The position numbers were made by a program, and so were the translations under genes. Below are positions 35,761 to 47,530 of a DNA stretch of 64,000 nt, piece by piece. The notes under the pieces are model-generated. The model saw nothing but the letters and a program-made list of their open reading frames with translations. It was not told the DNA's origin and did no database searches. Origin of the DNA: Megamerina dolium (lineage: Eukaryota > Arthropoda > Insecta > Diptera > Megamerinidae); contig OY978525.1 of NCBI GenBank assembly GCA_963854835.1, positions 62,439,355-62,503,354 on the forward strand, given 5' to 3'. Within the stretch, counting starts at the first letter, position 1; every line of letters starts with the position of its first letter.

Positions 35761-36198
35761 TGTAACGAGTATCGATAGTTGGTTACTCATCACTATTGTG
35801 ACTGACACTATTGGCAGCATCGACATGAATGTCAACAAAAAGAAATAAGCGATAACCAGAACAAGCCAACGAGAAAGGAAGAGAAGAATCTCGATAACGG
35901 AAGATTCTGGGGTGTTGCCAACAGAGTATAAATAGAGCCAGTGTTGAGAAGTGAGAATCAATCGAATTCCGAACGTGACTGCGCAAACATCTATACAGAG
36001 GCAAAAGTTGCTAGTACATTAAAGTGTTATTGTAAATAGTTGATTAAAAACAGAGTTGATTGTAAATAGTGTTTATTAAATAAATTGTTGCTGTATATAG
36101 TTGTATAAAATAAGTGTTGCAGTTATCATTAACAGAATCCAGTGATCGAACAAGGTAATTCAAATAGAATTAAACGTTCACAGAATAAAAACGTAACA
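35761..36198 (+). repeat. Gypsy-like LTR, full length (438 bp)
   Basis: Starts TGTAACGAGTATCGATAG and ends CGTAACA. It contains a TATA-like AGTATAAATAGAGCC. It is the same length as, and nearly identical to, the inverted LTR at 62,159-62,596, so both are recent relative to the other LTRs here. As it follows the pol end and polypurine tract it is a 3' LTR; the 5' LTR is missing. Confidence 0.92.
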
Positions 36199-36199
36199 A

Positions 36200-36560
36200 T
36201 ATAAATTACTATTGTAACTTTTCTTTGGTGGAACACAAATTACAAAAAGAAAAGTAAAATATGTATGTTTGTAAATGTGTATAGTAAAAAAAACAAATGG
36301 GTATGTACGGAGTACGCAAATGCTTTTGGACCCCACTAATAGAAACAAATAATATTTGTATATATATTTTTTTCCAAATTTTATGTTTTTATGCATTAAA
36401 AAATCGTAGATTAATACGCATATGTAATATATAAGTAGGTATTGCGGAATATTTCCAAGTTTCAAATGGTATTATTATATTTTTGCCGTAAACAAAAAAT
36501 AATAGATACGAATTTGCTACCGAATACGGTAGCAAATTTGTTCGCCACTTGGGAATTTTG
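36200..36560. other. AT-rich stretch, no gene recognised
   Basis: No coding, RNA or repeat feature could be assigned between the LTR and repeat D. Confidence 0.45.
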
Positions 36561-37205
36561 TGAATATTTCACTTTCAACGGTTTCACCTTCTATGACACG
36601 GGCTCACCACTCGTTGCGACCCTATCCGGCTCGAAGAACCACAATATGAATAGATGGGGTGGAGCTGCCTGGTAGTGGATGAGGTTGTTGTCACTTGCTG
36701 TGGTTTCTCAATAGAGTAAAGGATATACTCACAAAATGCATCCGGGCATATATTGCCAAAGAATCGTTACTAAACGATGTGCACACACATGTCGAAATAA
36801 ACAACTAATTATTTAATTGACAGTTTGCGTAGGTTTGAGTATGCTTGCAATTATATATAAATCACTATACACCAACTTTTTATATTTAACGTTTTTATCT
36901 CTTTATAAATTACGGTATAGAGTTTTAGAAATTTTTACTTATGGATACCGACGAGAAAAAAAATCATCAAACAACATCGCGCACTGTTTTCTTTTACTTT
37001 TCCAAGATGAATAAATTAATCCGACCAAATACTAAACCAATTAAGGTAGCCCGAAAGACCATCCAAAAAGCAACGGCAAAATAAAAAATGAGAAAGAGAG
37101 AGAGAGAGAGGAAAAGTACGGAGTGATAGAAGTGAGAGGAGAACTGGCATAATCGGTGATGCCAGATCGCCCACTTACCCCTAATCACCACAACAGTGCG
37201 CGATG
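36560..37205 (-). repeat. Repeat D (LTR-plus-leader-like), longest copy
   Basis: On the minus strand it starts TGTTGTGGTGATTAGGGG, continues through a (GA)n tract near 37,090-37,115, AACAGTGCGCGATGTTG and GTTTATTTCGACATGTGTG, and ends with a leader-like CTTCGAGCCGGATAGGG. The start and middle recur at 54,775-55,140 with about 100 bp missing; the leader recurs at 42,340-42,490. The layout suggests an LTR and the sequence after it from an element whose coding part is not in the window; this is inference. Confidence 0.6.
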
Positions 37206-37209
37206 TGTT

Positions 37210-37740
37210 CTGGCGTAGACAGCCGCATTATGCCTTTAAATGCCATCAGCAATATTTTTGTTTTGCTATATTTCGAAAAAACCAGCCTTTTAACATAATA
37301 AAATAATTGCGAAAACAACAAAAAACTTAAAAAATTATATCTGTGGAAGCGCATTAATTTTAGATATCAAACTTTATATATTTCCAGTGAAAATGACTTT
37401 GCACATGAAATTTGTCCTTAGATATTTGAAATAAAGCAGTTTTAAAATTTCGTCCTTACATGACAATATTTCCTAATTAATTACAACACATAATGATATG
37501 TATATTCAAACGCGTCCATATTCTTTTTAGATATTTTACTTCCAATGTTTATTATTTCTTTCTTAATTTTCTTCAATTCTTTAATTTTTCATCTCTCTTT
37601 TTTATGGTGTCACTATATCCTTTCCATTCACTCATTTGATTCAAGCCTTTTGTTTAAAATCAAATATTTTTTTTTCGAACGATGCCCACCCGTCGGCAAT
37701 CAATTGGCTACTCATCCGCTAATAACAATTTCCCATTTGT
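37210..37740. other. AT-rich stretch, no gene recognised
   Basis: About 530 bp, with pyrimidine-rich runs near 37,560-37,640. No supported feature. Confidence 0.45.
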
Positions 37741-37741
37741 G

Positions 37742-37841
37742 GAAAAAGACGATAACCAGAACAAGCCAACAAGAAACAAAAAGAAAAATTTAGAAATCGA
37801 TACAATAGATTCTAAGGTGTTGCCACAGAGTATAAAAGTAT
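37742..37841 (+). repeat. Gypsy-like LTR fragment
   Basis: About 100 bp (GATAACCAGAACAAGCCAAC to GCCACAGAGTATAAA) matching the middle of the LTR family. It ends exactly where the next LTR begins at 37,842, in the same orientation, so one LTR inserted into another or the two recombined. Confidence 0.7.
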
Positions 37842-38277
37842 TGTAACGAGTATCGATGGTTGGTTACTCATCGCTAATTGTGAATGACACGAATATTGGC
37901 AGCATCAAAACAAATGTCAACAAAAAGAAATAGGCCATAACCAGAACAAGCCAACCAGAAAGAAAGAAATGAATCTCTACTACGATAAAGGAAGATTCTG
38001 GAGTGTTACTGCAAAGTATAAATGGGGCCAGTTGTTGACAAATGAAATCAATTGAATCCCGAAAGTGATCGCGTGAACGTCGATACAGTATCAGAGGCAA
38101 AAGTTGCAAGTGCTTTAAAGAGTTACTGTAAATATTTGATTGTAAATAGAGTTTAACAAATAAATTGTTGCTGTATATAGTGTTACAAAAGAGGTGTTGC
38201 AATTATGATTGACAGAATCCACATCGAACAAGATTAATTCGAGTAGAATTAAACGTTCACAAAATAAAAACGTAACA
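37842..38277 (+). repeat. Gypsy-like 5' LTR (436 bp)
   Basis: Starts TGTAACGAGTATCGATGG and ends CGTAACA. Followed by a primer-binding site and gag, so it is the 5' LTR of the element at 37,842-39,680. It differs at many positions from the young pair at 35,761 and 62,159. Confidence 0.88.
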
Positions 38278-38279
38278 AT

Positions 38280-38298
38280 TGGTGTCAGAAGTGGGATT
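38280..38298 (+). other. Primer-binding site complementary to tRNA-Leu 3' end
   Basis: TGGTGTCAGAAGTGGGATT starts two bases after the LTR. From known animal tRNA-Leu sequences, the 3' end AATCCCACTTCTGACA plus CCA is its exact complement. This fixes the element as a tRNA-Leu-primed LTR retrotransposon. The tRNA gene itself is not in the window. Confidence 0.82.
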
Positions 38299-38309
38299 CT
38301 GTTAAGATG

Positions 38310-39680
38310 GTGAAAATTTACCAACTAAGTAGACCCGGCTGAAGCATAAAAGAGTTAATATCGAAAAGATTTTTCTTTGGAACAGTACCCACTGCTGGTG
38401 AGACTAAGATGAGGAAGATGAAGAAGATGAGTTCTTTGAGGAAGCCGAGATACATGCAGTTTTGCACGCCCAGGAAGAGAGCAAAATACATTCAAGTGGT
38501 TAACTCATGGAATTGTCCAGCAGCAGCAATTGCGTATGGTTATTCAAGAAGATTTGTCTCGTCAAAAAATGTTATGAGAGAATTCTAGAAAATAATTGAC
38601 TCTAAGCTTCAAGAACATTCGGCTGAATTGCGTATGGTAGTTCAATAAGGTGCAACTCACCAAAAACAAGTCATCGAAAATCTACAAAAAGGAATTTAGC
38701 TTGAATGAAAAAATCACGGATCTGAAGCAACATGTAGATGACTTGGAAGATAAGTTCGAGAAATTACAGCACGAACTCAATCAACTAAAAATAAATGGAC
38801 CAGCCACATCAGTGGTTACAGATTCAAGTACGATCAATTTAAAGCCACCAACATTTGACGGAAGCATGCCATTCAATATCTTCAAGCTTCAATTCGAGAC
38901 AACAGCATCGAAGAATCAGTGGGATGATAGCGACAAGACCGCAGCTTAAAGAAAGATCGTGGTAGCTATCAATCACTGATGGACATACTCCAACGCAAAT
39001 ATGGAAATGAATATAAGATTCAATTGCATCGAGTGGAATTAAGATCGCGAGTGCAACGGAGTAATGAGAGCCTTCAGGATTTCGCTTCCGGCATTGAGCG
39101 CTTATGTCATCTTGTGTTCTTTGGTAATTTGAAAGAATTCTTCGAGAAAATATAAATAGAGGCATTCATAGATGGTATAAGCGACGGAGAGACTAAGAGT
39201 GCCCTAGTCATGTCACCAAGGAATGCATATGGCGAAATAATTAGTAGTGCATTGACGCTTGAAGCCGCCAGTTTTATGTGTTGACCAATGCCATGGGTAC
39301 GCCAACTAGAACCAGAAACATCAGATCTGGTTGAAGCAGTGTGGCAGGCAGTCAAGTCAGTAGTGCAGCCTGAAGCAAGAACAACAGGTTGACGCGAAAA
39401 CCAGGACCTATGGCGCGTGATTGCCGTTTACGACGAAAGCGATCAAGATCGAATTCTCCAGGTAGACAAAAGAAGGAGAATAAGGTGGACAGCGACCCCT
39501 CCACTAACACAAATCCATCGTTAACTAAACTCAGCGGTGCGTGAATTACACAACTACAGCGTGTGCCAAGCAGCTTGACTATTGATGGGAAACTGGACAA
39601 TATTGAGTTCATGTTAAACATGGATACTGATGCATCACATTCTATAATCAAGAGTGATTTGGTAAAAAGGATTGAGCCTT
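38310..39680 (+). pseudogene. Ty3/gypsy-like gag and protease, degenerate
   Basis: After an acidic, damaged N-terminus come a coiled-coil segment (ITDLKQHVDDLEDKFEKLQHELNQL), then FDGSMPFNIFKLQFETTASKNQW, YQSLMDILQRKYGNE, RVQRSNESLQDFAS, ALVMSPRNAYGEIISSALTLEAAS, a basic RRKRSRSNSPGRQKK tract, and the start of an aspartic protease (LTIDGKLDNIEFMLNMDTDASHSIIKSDLV). The protease motif would be DTGA in active enzymes and here reads DTDA. Several stops and a frameshift are present. At 39,680 the LOA-like element begins and RT is never reached. Confidence 0.82.
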
Positions 39681-41664
39681 AGGTTAGGTTAGGTTATGCG
39701 GCCGACCCCCAAAGAGGGGCGCACTTAAGCCAAAAATTGGCTCATTGTGTCACCATGCATCACTGATGCTTACTATTCTGTCTCCTCTGTTAAGCGGAAC
39801 CATTCGGATTTCCTAATGAATAGAGCAATGTCCCTGACATCTATGGGTGCAAGCTCAGTGGTATCTGTAAAAAAGACAGTGAAGTGTAGCTTCTGCGTGC
39901 CAAGGCGGGGCATCTACAGAGAAAGTGGTGAACGCTTTCATACTGTTCCTTGTCCTGGCAGCTAGGACAAAAATTGTTGGCCGGTAAACGGAGCCTTGCA
40001 GCATGCCTACCCACAAACCAGTGGCCCGTAAGTACGGGGACTACATTACTGATTGTTTTCCTACTCATTGACAACAGTGAACGTGTTCGTCTATTGTCAA
40101 GAGTTGGCCAGACTTTCCTAGTAGTAGCACAAGAGCTCTCATCCCGCCATCTTTGAAAGATTTTATATTACAGCGAAGCCATGTTGCCGCCTCCTTTATA
40201 GCCATAATCTCAGCTTGAAAAACACTGCAAAAGTCGGGTAATCGAAACTTGAGCTTAACTCGTAAGGAATCAGAAAAGACGCCACCTCCTACCCTACCCT
40301 CCATCTGTGGAGGAGCCATGTGTACAATTGTACCGATTAAACTCCAGTTTCGTTGACAATACCCCTATTCCATTCTTCCCTTGAGGGTATATGGGTTGAG
40401 AATCTATTGTCAATGCATGGTATGGGGATGGTATAGTCGATGGCATTCTGAATTGTAGTGCACTCCCCTAGGATCCTTGAATGCCGGTACCCTGGCCCAG
40501 CGGGAAGCTATATTTAGCCTAATTGCTGACATAAGCACTTTCTGCTTGCCAAATAAATCTACGGGGAGTATATGCAATAGCGATTACAGTGCTTTTGACG
40601 GGGTGGTTCTTAGAGCACCTGTTGTTAATACAGCAAACGTCCTTTGAACCTTGTCTATTAGCCGTCTGTGTACCTCCTTATTTAAGGTTCCCACCAGACT
40701 ATCACTCCATAAAAAAGAATTGGTGTGACGACCTCCGAGTATAGCCATGATACGATTGTAGGACTCATAACCCATCTTTTACCTATGGCTTTCTTACAGT
40801 AATAGAGTGTTGCTGTTGCTTTACGAACCCTTTCCTTCGTGTTTGGTTTCCAACTTAGTTTCCTATCTAAAGTTATACCCAAGTACTTCGGCTGTTCAGT
40901 TATCTTTAGACTAGTTCTCCCAATTCTAGGTAAGGTAAAAATAGGTATTTTATGCTTTCTAGTAAAGAGGACTAGCTCAGTTTTGGCAGGGTTGATGGCC
41001 AGACCAGAGTTTGAAGCCCATTTGGACAAGATTGATAAGATTGATTGAGTGTATTTAAATATTTTCCAGATGCTACAAGTGCCACGTTATCTGCATAAGC
41101 CACCGCTTTGCATCCCGTGGCCTTTTATGATATGAGATCTTCATTGATGGTTAAGTTCCACAAAAAAGACAACAACACACCCCCTTAATCGCAAATCTAC
41201 TAATGCATGAGGTACCCAATTTTGAGTATATCACTCTTTGCTTTAGCAACAGACTAATGAATCTAATAATAGGTTCATCCACCTTAAGCATAGCAAGAGA
41301 GTTTTGGACTGCTTCTGGGTTTATGTTATTGAAGGCCCCCTCAATATCTGGAAAGGTGACCAGACTATATTCTTTGCAATGCAAAGATGTTTTGATCTTC
41401 TCCACAAGTGAGTGGAGGGCTGTCTCACGGATTTGCCTTTGTTATATGCGTGTTGCAATGAAGAGATATTCTTAGTATCTATAGAGCGCCTTAAGTGCAC
41501 ATCAAGTAGTCTTTCAAGGGTTTTCAATAAGAAGGATGATAGACTTATAGGTCTAAAATCACTTGACTTTGAGTGGGACGTTTTTCCGCCTTTAGGGATA
41601 AATACCACGTTAACTTGTAGCCATGTAATGGGAACATAGCATAGCCTTAGGCTATGAGGGCAGG
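39680..41664 (-). mobile_element. LOA/R1-group non-LTR retrotransposon, 5'-truncated, with TTAGG-like tail
   Basis: Minus strand. From 41,689: YVPITWLQVNVVFIPKGGK, SDFRPISLSSFLLKTLERLLD, LQHAYNKGKS, then FPDIEGAFNNINPEAVQ (palm Asp), a damaged catalytic region, INPAKTELVLFTRKHKIP, KYLGITLDRKLSWKPN, and an RNase H domain start (GGGVFSDSLRVKLKFRLPDF, CSVFQAEIMAIKEAATWL). A Cys/His segment near the end reads CPSCQDKEQYESVHHFLCRCPAL. The combination of RT plus RNase H fits the LOA, I or R1 groups. The 3' end is followed by three TTAGG units (plus-strand reading). The 5' end stops before the YVP block. Confidence 0.8.
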
Positions 41665-41955
41665 TGAGCGAAATCCTGAAGGCTCTCATTACTCCGTTGC
41701 ACTCGCGATCTTAATTCCACTCGATGCAATTGTTTCTTATTTTCATTTCCATATTTGCGCTAGAGTATGTCCATCAGTGATTGATAGCTACCACGATCTT
41801 TCTCTAAAACCATTTGTAGCACTTCGGAAGCATTGCCTTTTAATGCGACTATTAAAGCTGCGGTCTTGTCGCTATTATTCCATTGAATCTTCGATGCTGT
41901 TGTCTCGAATTGAAGCTTGAAAATATTGAATGGCATGTATTTCCGCCAAAAGAGA
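41665..41955 (-). pseudogene. Inverted gypsy-like gag fragment
   Basis: On the minus strand this matches 38,866-39,090 and 24,200-24,470: RVQRSNESLQDF, then DRGSYQ and FNIFKLQFETTA blocks. It is opposite in orientation to the gag at 38.3-39.7 kb and separated from it only by the LOA-like insertion. It ends near 41,955 within unrelated sequence. Confidence 0.78.
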
Positions 41956-42099
41956 AGAGATTGTAATGGGTGGTTTTTTTAGTCATCTGACATCACCAGT
42001 TCACCAATTAATCCATTCCTTACTCCTCCTCTTCTCCGCCTTCCTTTTTATTTTCTTATTTTTTTCTCTCTATCTCATTTTGTTTCTTTTCCATTTCTC

Positions 42100-42500
42100 T
42101 TTTTGAAAGTTCGAAATTCGTTTTGTGTCGTTTAGATTACTTACATGTTTACCTCTCATTAGTAAAGTACATATGTATAGCAGTGCGCGATTACTTCAAT
42201 TTAGTTTAGTGTATTAAACACAAAGTCTTCCTTTAAATATTGTCATTAATCTTAGATCTAAATAAATACTTTATAGTTTGATAAAATCAAAATACGTGTA
42301 GTTTTATTTTTTCTTATTATGATTGATATTGTGTGCGATCAGGGAAGCAGAAAGCGACAACGTCACGGCAGCAGCCAACAAGAGTAACACCATCATCAGC
42401 AGGCCACCACCATTGTAGCAGCTCACCGGCATTCCCGCCCCATCTCGTCATTTTTTGGACCTTCGAGCCGGATCGGCTCGCAACGGTTTGGTAATCCCTT
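42100..42500 (+). repeat. Repeat D, partial copy with polyadenylation-like signal
   Basis: The 3' part matches repeat D in its leader (AGCGACAACGTCACG, later CTTCGAGCCGGATCGG). The 5' part (AGCAGTGCGCGATTACTTC, AATAAATACTTT) resembles an LTR 3' half with a poly(A) signal. Boundaries are uncertain. Confidence 0.5.
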
Positions 42501-43275
42501 GGAATAAAGGTAAAAAACGGTGAAGTGAGATATTTCCAAAGTGCGTGCTAATTGGCTATCATCTTACATATCCGAGTACGAGCAAATTATTCTCGTTTGA
42601 TCCAAATTTGTGTTTGCCTACGGCACATTTAACATACAATCTGATCATTTTCATATGTATAATATACACTTAGCGGCTATCGGTATTTCGAAATATATAA
42701 TGAAATAAAGCATACATGTTATTTTTTAACTCTTGGCGGAAAAAGGCATTTTTTTGTACCTATTATTTTGCCTTAGACAAAAATTGTGTACTTACTGGCT
42801 GTAACATTCGATTGGCCATCTCCACATAAGGTTGATCGCTACATGCAAACAAAAGCAGTCAGTTGTTTTGTTTTTTATTTTTTTTCTTTGTTTATTCGGC
42901 TTTATATATACATATATACATATAAATCAAATATATTTTATGTGAGCACGATAATTGCGCATACATAAGGACATATATACATATATTACATTGCGTTTTT
43001 GTTATTGGTGTTCCACCAAGCAAAGTACCAAAAGCAATTTATACATATTACTTTGGTGCTCATAAGAATTAGCGATTCTAAATTTTTGTGTGCTTCTTTG
43101 CATTACTCGTCACTGCGAATTTAATTATTTCAGTAATTTAAATATTTCTGGTTACCTTGCCATATATATTGTTTTTTAATTGCCTAGTACAACCTGCTGC
43201 TCAACCATATACTGGCTAGATATTTATCGTACATCCCATAATATACCATTTGGTTTTTATAATCGCGTAGTGTTA
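42500..43275. other. AT-rich stretch, no gene recognised
   Basis: About 775 bp of AT-rich sequence with poly(T) runs. No coding or repeat family was identified. Confidence 0.45.
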
Positions 43276-43801
43276 TAGCCTAGACAGACGGCAGCCTAAT
43301 TCCGGATTATCGAGTTAATTCGAATTAACTCGGGCATTTACTGCAGCTAATCCGCATAAACTCTATGAGTTAATTCTCAAAATAAAAGAGGATTAGGGCA
43401 ATTTGCGATGGCAACACTGCTGAAAATTGTATATTGTGAATTTTTCTCGATCCATTTTACAAAATATTAGGTGTGTTCGCTAACGAAAAACTTTCAACAA
43501 TTGTGTACAGTTTTCAACATGAAAAGTATTGGCGAACAAATAAATCCAGCTGTCAATTCTGAACGGTGAATGTCAATTTATAAGTTTCTGATAGTTTTCA
43601 GTTCATGTACTTCTTGTAGATTTTCTCATATCGAGTGATAGATGACAGAAATTGATAGTGATAGTAATGTAAGTGGACAGACCTAATAAAACAGCAATCA
43701 GCCGTTTAGTTAATCCGCAATACTGCCGTCTGTCAGGTTATTATTTTATTCGGATTAAGTGCACCGGTAATCCGGAATTAGGCTGCCGTCTGTCTAGGCT
43801 A
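43276..43801. mobile_element. MITE with TAGCCTAGACAGACGGCAG ends (copy 4, full length)
   Basis: The clearest family member: 526 bp, inverted ends TAGCCTAGACAGACGGCAGC, sub-terminal palindromic TTAATTCGAATTAACTC, flanked by TTA at 43,273-43,275 and 43,802-43,804. It is inverted relative to 12,292-12,813. No coding potential; it would depend on a transposase encoded elsewhere. Confidence 0.88.
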
Positions 43802-44415
43802 TTACGCCGTTTACATTAAAGGCACTGTGTTATATCAAGTATCAGAATTGGTATGGCTATACGTCACGTCATTATCAGTATACATATTCGCGTTTTTAAA
43901 AATCGTTCTCTTTGCTTTGTTTTTTTTATAATCGCGCCTATATTTACGTATGATTACATTTTCCATACATACATACATATTAGATTATCTTTACGTACTG
44001 CTGACCCACCAAGGAGGGGAACAAAGGCAATTTGAACACAATCTTTTTGTTTTTGTGATCGCAGAAAATATATGATCTACCTATAGTAACTAGCATAATT
44101 AATGCTATTAGATATTTACATATCCAATATTACTCGGCCTTTTATTTTGGGCGCCAATAATTCCAATATTTTTATTGCGTTTTGTACAATTGTTCTGGAG
44201 ATAGTAGGGCGGCTCAATTGTTTTTCGTCTTGATTTATTATATAAATCACTACATTAGAAAAAAATAGATTATTGCGTTTATAATTGTGTGGAATTACAA
44301 TTGCGTAATTAAAATTAATTAATTCCAATTGAACTCCTACGAATTGGGCGCATGCTGCCGACGTTATATATACGCAACTTAAATAAAGATTACGTCTTTT
44401 AGAAGAATCGAGCAT
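43802..44415. other. No gene recognised
   Basis: About 600 bp AT-rich sequence ahead of the BEL/Pao remnant. It might contain element leader sequence, but no LTR or primer site was identified. Confidence 0.4.
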
Positions 44416-45200
44416 TTGATATACGATCAGCAAGCAAGCTTCGTAAATTCTCACGAGTACAGTGCCTGCAAAAGCTTTTATTCATGCTCTGCATGTAAAA
44501 AAAGGCATCACTCCCTATTACATAGGATTGATAAGGCAGCCAGCACAGAACAAGAGCCCTTAACATCAGCTGCTGCTGCTGAAAAATCACGTTGGTCGTT
44601 CACATCCCAGCTGAAACCTGTGTCAGAAGGTAGATGTAATGCGACGTCGGACAACAAATATCATTCAGAGAGAAACAGTACGGTCTTACTTGGAACCGCG
44701 CTCGTAAATATCAGGCATAACACTACTTTCGTAGCTCGTGTTTTGATCGACTCGGTATCGGAGGCTACATTCTGTCTGAACGTTTACAAAATAGGTTGCG
44801 CCTCCCCACTTGTGACGTTCGGACTGAGGTCACTGGTCTGAACGAGGTAGAGATGGCACATTCTTCGAAGATGTGTTCGTTGGAGATCAGGTATCTGAAC
44901 GATTCCGAATTTGTAGTTAAAGTAGATACGATAGTCCTGAAAGAGCTGACAGGAAAATTACCGTCTTGCTCGATAGCCAGAGACTTACGTGAACAGCTCG
45001 CTGGACTACGGCTTGCAGATGCAAATTTGCACAAGAGCTCTCCTGTAGACTTAGTTCTGGGTGGCGATGTCTATGCATCCATAATTCTAGAAGAAATTCG
45101 TAAGGACATTTTGGGTTTCTTGATTGCTCAGAACACGGTCTTTGGCTAAGTAATTACCGGACCAATTCAACCATCGCAATGCGTTAGAATGATACCATCA
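44416..45200 (+). pseudogene. BEL/Pao gag zinc-knuckle and A17-type protease remnant
   Basis: A degraded knuckle (YSCSACKKRHHSLLHRIDK) is followed by a linker and the protease region: TVLLGTALVNIRHNTTFVARVLIDSVSEATF. Active BEL proteases have DSGS where this has DSVS. After a frame break come VDTIVLKELTGKLPSCSI, LRLADANLHKSSPVDLVLGGDVYASII and LGFLIAQNTVFG, all hallmarks of BEL/Pao polyproteins before the RT. A stop follows and no RT is found. Confidence 0.85.
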
Positions 45201-47530
45201 TTCTACAATAAAATCGGCATTGGCCGAAGCCAAGACATTTCGGATTCGTCTTCTCCTTCCCGGAAAAACTTTTTTGAATGGTTTGCATGCAACTCCCATG
45301 TTGCAAAGTTATGCTGCTATGCAGGCAATGAGGAAAATTCTCTTCACTTACAGTGGACGAGAAACTTTCCATTGTAGACAAATACTCTATTTGCGTTAAC
45401 TGCTTGGCAACTTCGCATACTCTTGCAGAGTGCCACAGCTATTTCTCTTGCCATTTTTGTGGAAAACGGCACCATTCCCTGCTGCACCGAATGAAGCACA
45501 ACACAAAACAAAGATGTAATTTCCCACTCTTTTTCCGAAAAAGAAATTGCGACCTCATAGGTCGTATACAATGAAGATGCAATACCCGTCAGATATGTTG
45601 ACAACTCGATCGGCACTTCGAGCAATGATATTCGCAATACAGGTCCCTCAAAATTGTTGTCTCGGAAATTTTGACGCGAGAATGTGACCTGGGCATACTG
45701 ACTGGGGCCACGACAACATTAAGTAGCATAGTTATGTTAAATTCTCCGAGTTTGACCATCATATGCACCCCTCTCTCCTTTGTTCAGTTCCTCCTAACTG
45801 AAGAAACTAATTGATTGATTCATACGAAACATCAATAAAACTATAAACTGGAACACTTTCCATGCGTATGAAAATCCCAGGTGTTAAATGCCTACTACAT
45901 TTTATTGAACCAGGTCAACAATCGCACAAGCACGCTCCAGAACTCCTTTTGGATTCTATATGTGGCTAGAAATTGTGAAAAGCATCTTCAGTTCCGATAC
46001 TTCGACCATTCAGAAATCCCCTTTTTCCGTGTTCAAATTCCAATGACCAGAATAATCAATTCCTGTGTATCCTACGTGATTGAACGTCCAGAGTCCATAC
46101 AGTACCGAGTATCATTTCATTACAGCTGTACTTCTGTGGATCGTGTTAAGGCAACAGGGCTTACGAATTTGGTCGTTGACCTATTTGAAAAACCATCCTT
46201 CAGTGAAGCCACGCTGACAAGCCGTATGCTCATATCGTCTAATACCTAGGCGTTCCTTAACTAGAGGCCCTCCTCTTTGGTTTGTTAACTACGTTTACTT
46301 ACCATGACACTACATGGTTTCACGAAGATTTTCACATTCTAGCTAAGTCTAGAAAAATATTGTTTACTTCATATTGAAAGCAGAATTTCATTACATAAAA
46401 TGATAAAAGAAATAATTACATACGCATACGCGAAAGTCTCAACACTTACAGTTGAAGAGAGAATATCTTTTGTGCAAAAGTCTGATTTATACGTCAACTG
46501 CTTGGCGACATTACATACTCTTACAGAGTGCCAAAGCAATTTCCTTGGCAAGTTCGTCAAGAATACGACACCATTCCGTGCTTCATCGAACACAGCCTAA
46601 TCCGAATATAAAACACAATCGCCATAATTTCTCAACTTTCTCACTTAAAGAGAAGTTTAGATCTTACAGATTTTGCAAATCGAAAATGCGACTCTTTTGA
46701 GAACTGGAACTGGAGAGAAAAGCTGTATTCTCCATTCATCACTCTCGATCCTTAAACTATAATCGTACACAGATGCCAATGCAATCTCTCTCACGCCTAA
46801 CACTGGCCCCACAAAATTTATTGTCGCGAATATGCGACAAAGTGGCCCTGACATTCTGACCGGAGCCAACCCCACATTATGTAGCAACGTTTTTGTCACA
46901 TTCTTCGCATCTGACCCTCATACACATCCCTCTCTCATTTGGTCAATTATCCTACCGAACGTTTCAATTGACCCAAATCTACAAATCGTCGATGAAACTA
47001 TGTACTAGTATAGATTGAATGCGTATGAAGATTCCCACTATGTGCTACAGTACATTTTCATGAACATAGTGAACTATCGTGCTATCATTAACCCAAATTT
47101 CATTCAAGCGTTTTCAACGCAGGCAGTACAGTCAATATATCTGCTCTCGAGCTCTACGACCGGAGAATGTACAACTTTCACCGCACTGTGCGTAAGGGTA
47201 CTCCCATGGTCACAACGGCCTTTTTACTGCGGATACTTGGATCGTGTTAGAGCAGCAGGCCCTCAGCTTCGAGGCCCATTGACATGACTGCTCATCGCCC
47301 ACCAAAAGTTTCGTTCTAACAAATCTAGTGGTCGGCACTGATTTATCATGGCGCACTTCAAACTTCCAGTTTGGTTTGTCATCTACGTTGACTTATCATT
47401 CGTATACACTTGGTCTAAGACCAATACTTTTATACTTTCTACGAATCCTGCTATCTACGATAGAACGGCAAAACACGTTAAGCGGCTCCAAAATAGTAAT
47501 TTGGAAGTCCTAGCAGAAGTTACTGGTTAA
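45200..47530 (+). pseudogene. Repeated BEL/Pao gag-protease fragments
   Basis: At least two more diverged knuckle copies: ICVNCLATSHTLAECHSYFSCH followed by FCGKRHHSLLHRMK near 45,390-45,500, and VNCLATLHTLTECQSN near 46,490-46,545. Each is followed by sequence resembling the early protease region but with many stops. Around 47,240-47,290 DRVRAAGPQLRG resembles the later protease-linker. These are either tandem remnants of related elements or a multiply rearranged one. None is functional. Confidence 0.7.

Noticed and set aside
36178..36465. Possible small hydrophobic gene
   Set aside because: AT-rich sequence with no recognisable motif, splice context or repeat; no support beyond an open frame.
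39679..39697. Telomere or interstitial telomere array
   Set aside because: Only three TTAGG units, located exactly at the 3' end of a LOA-like element; flies lack TTAGG telomeres.
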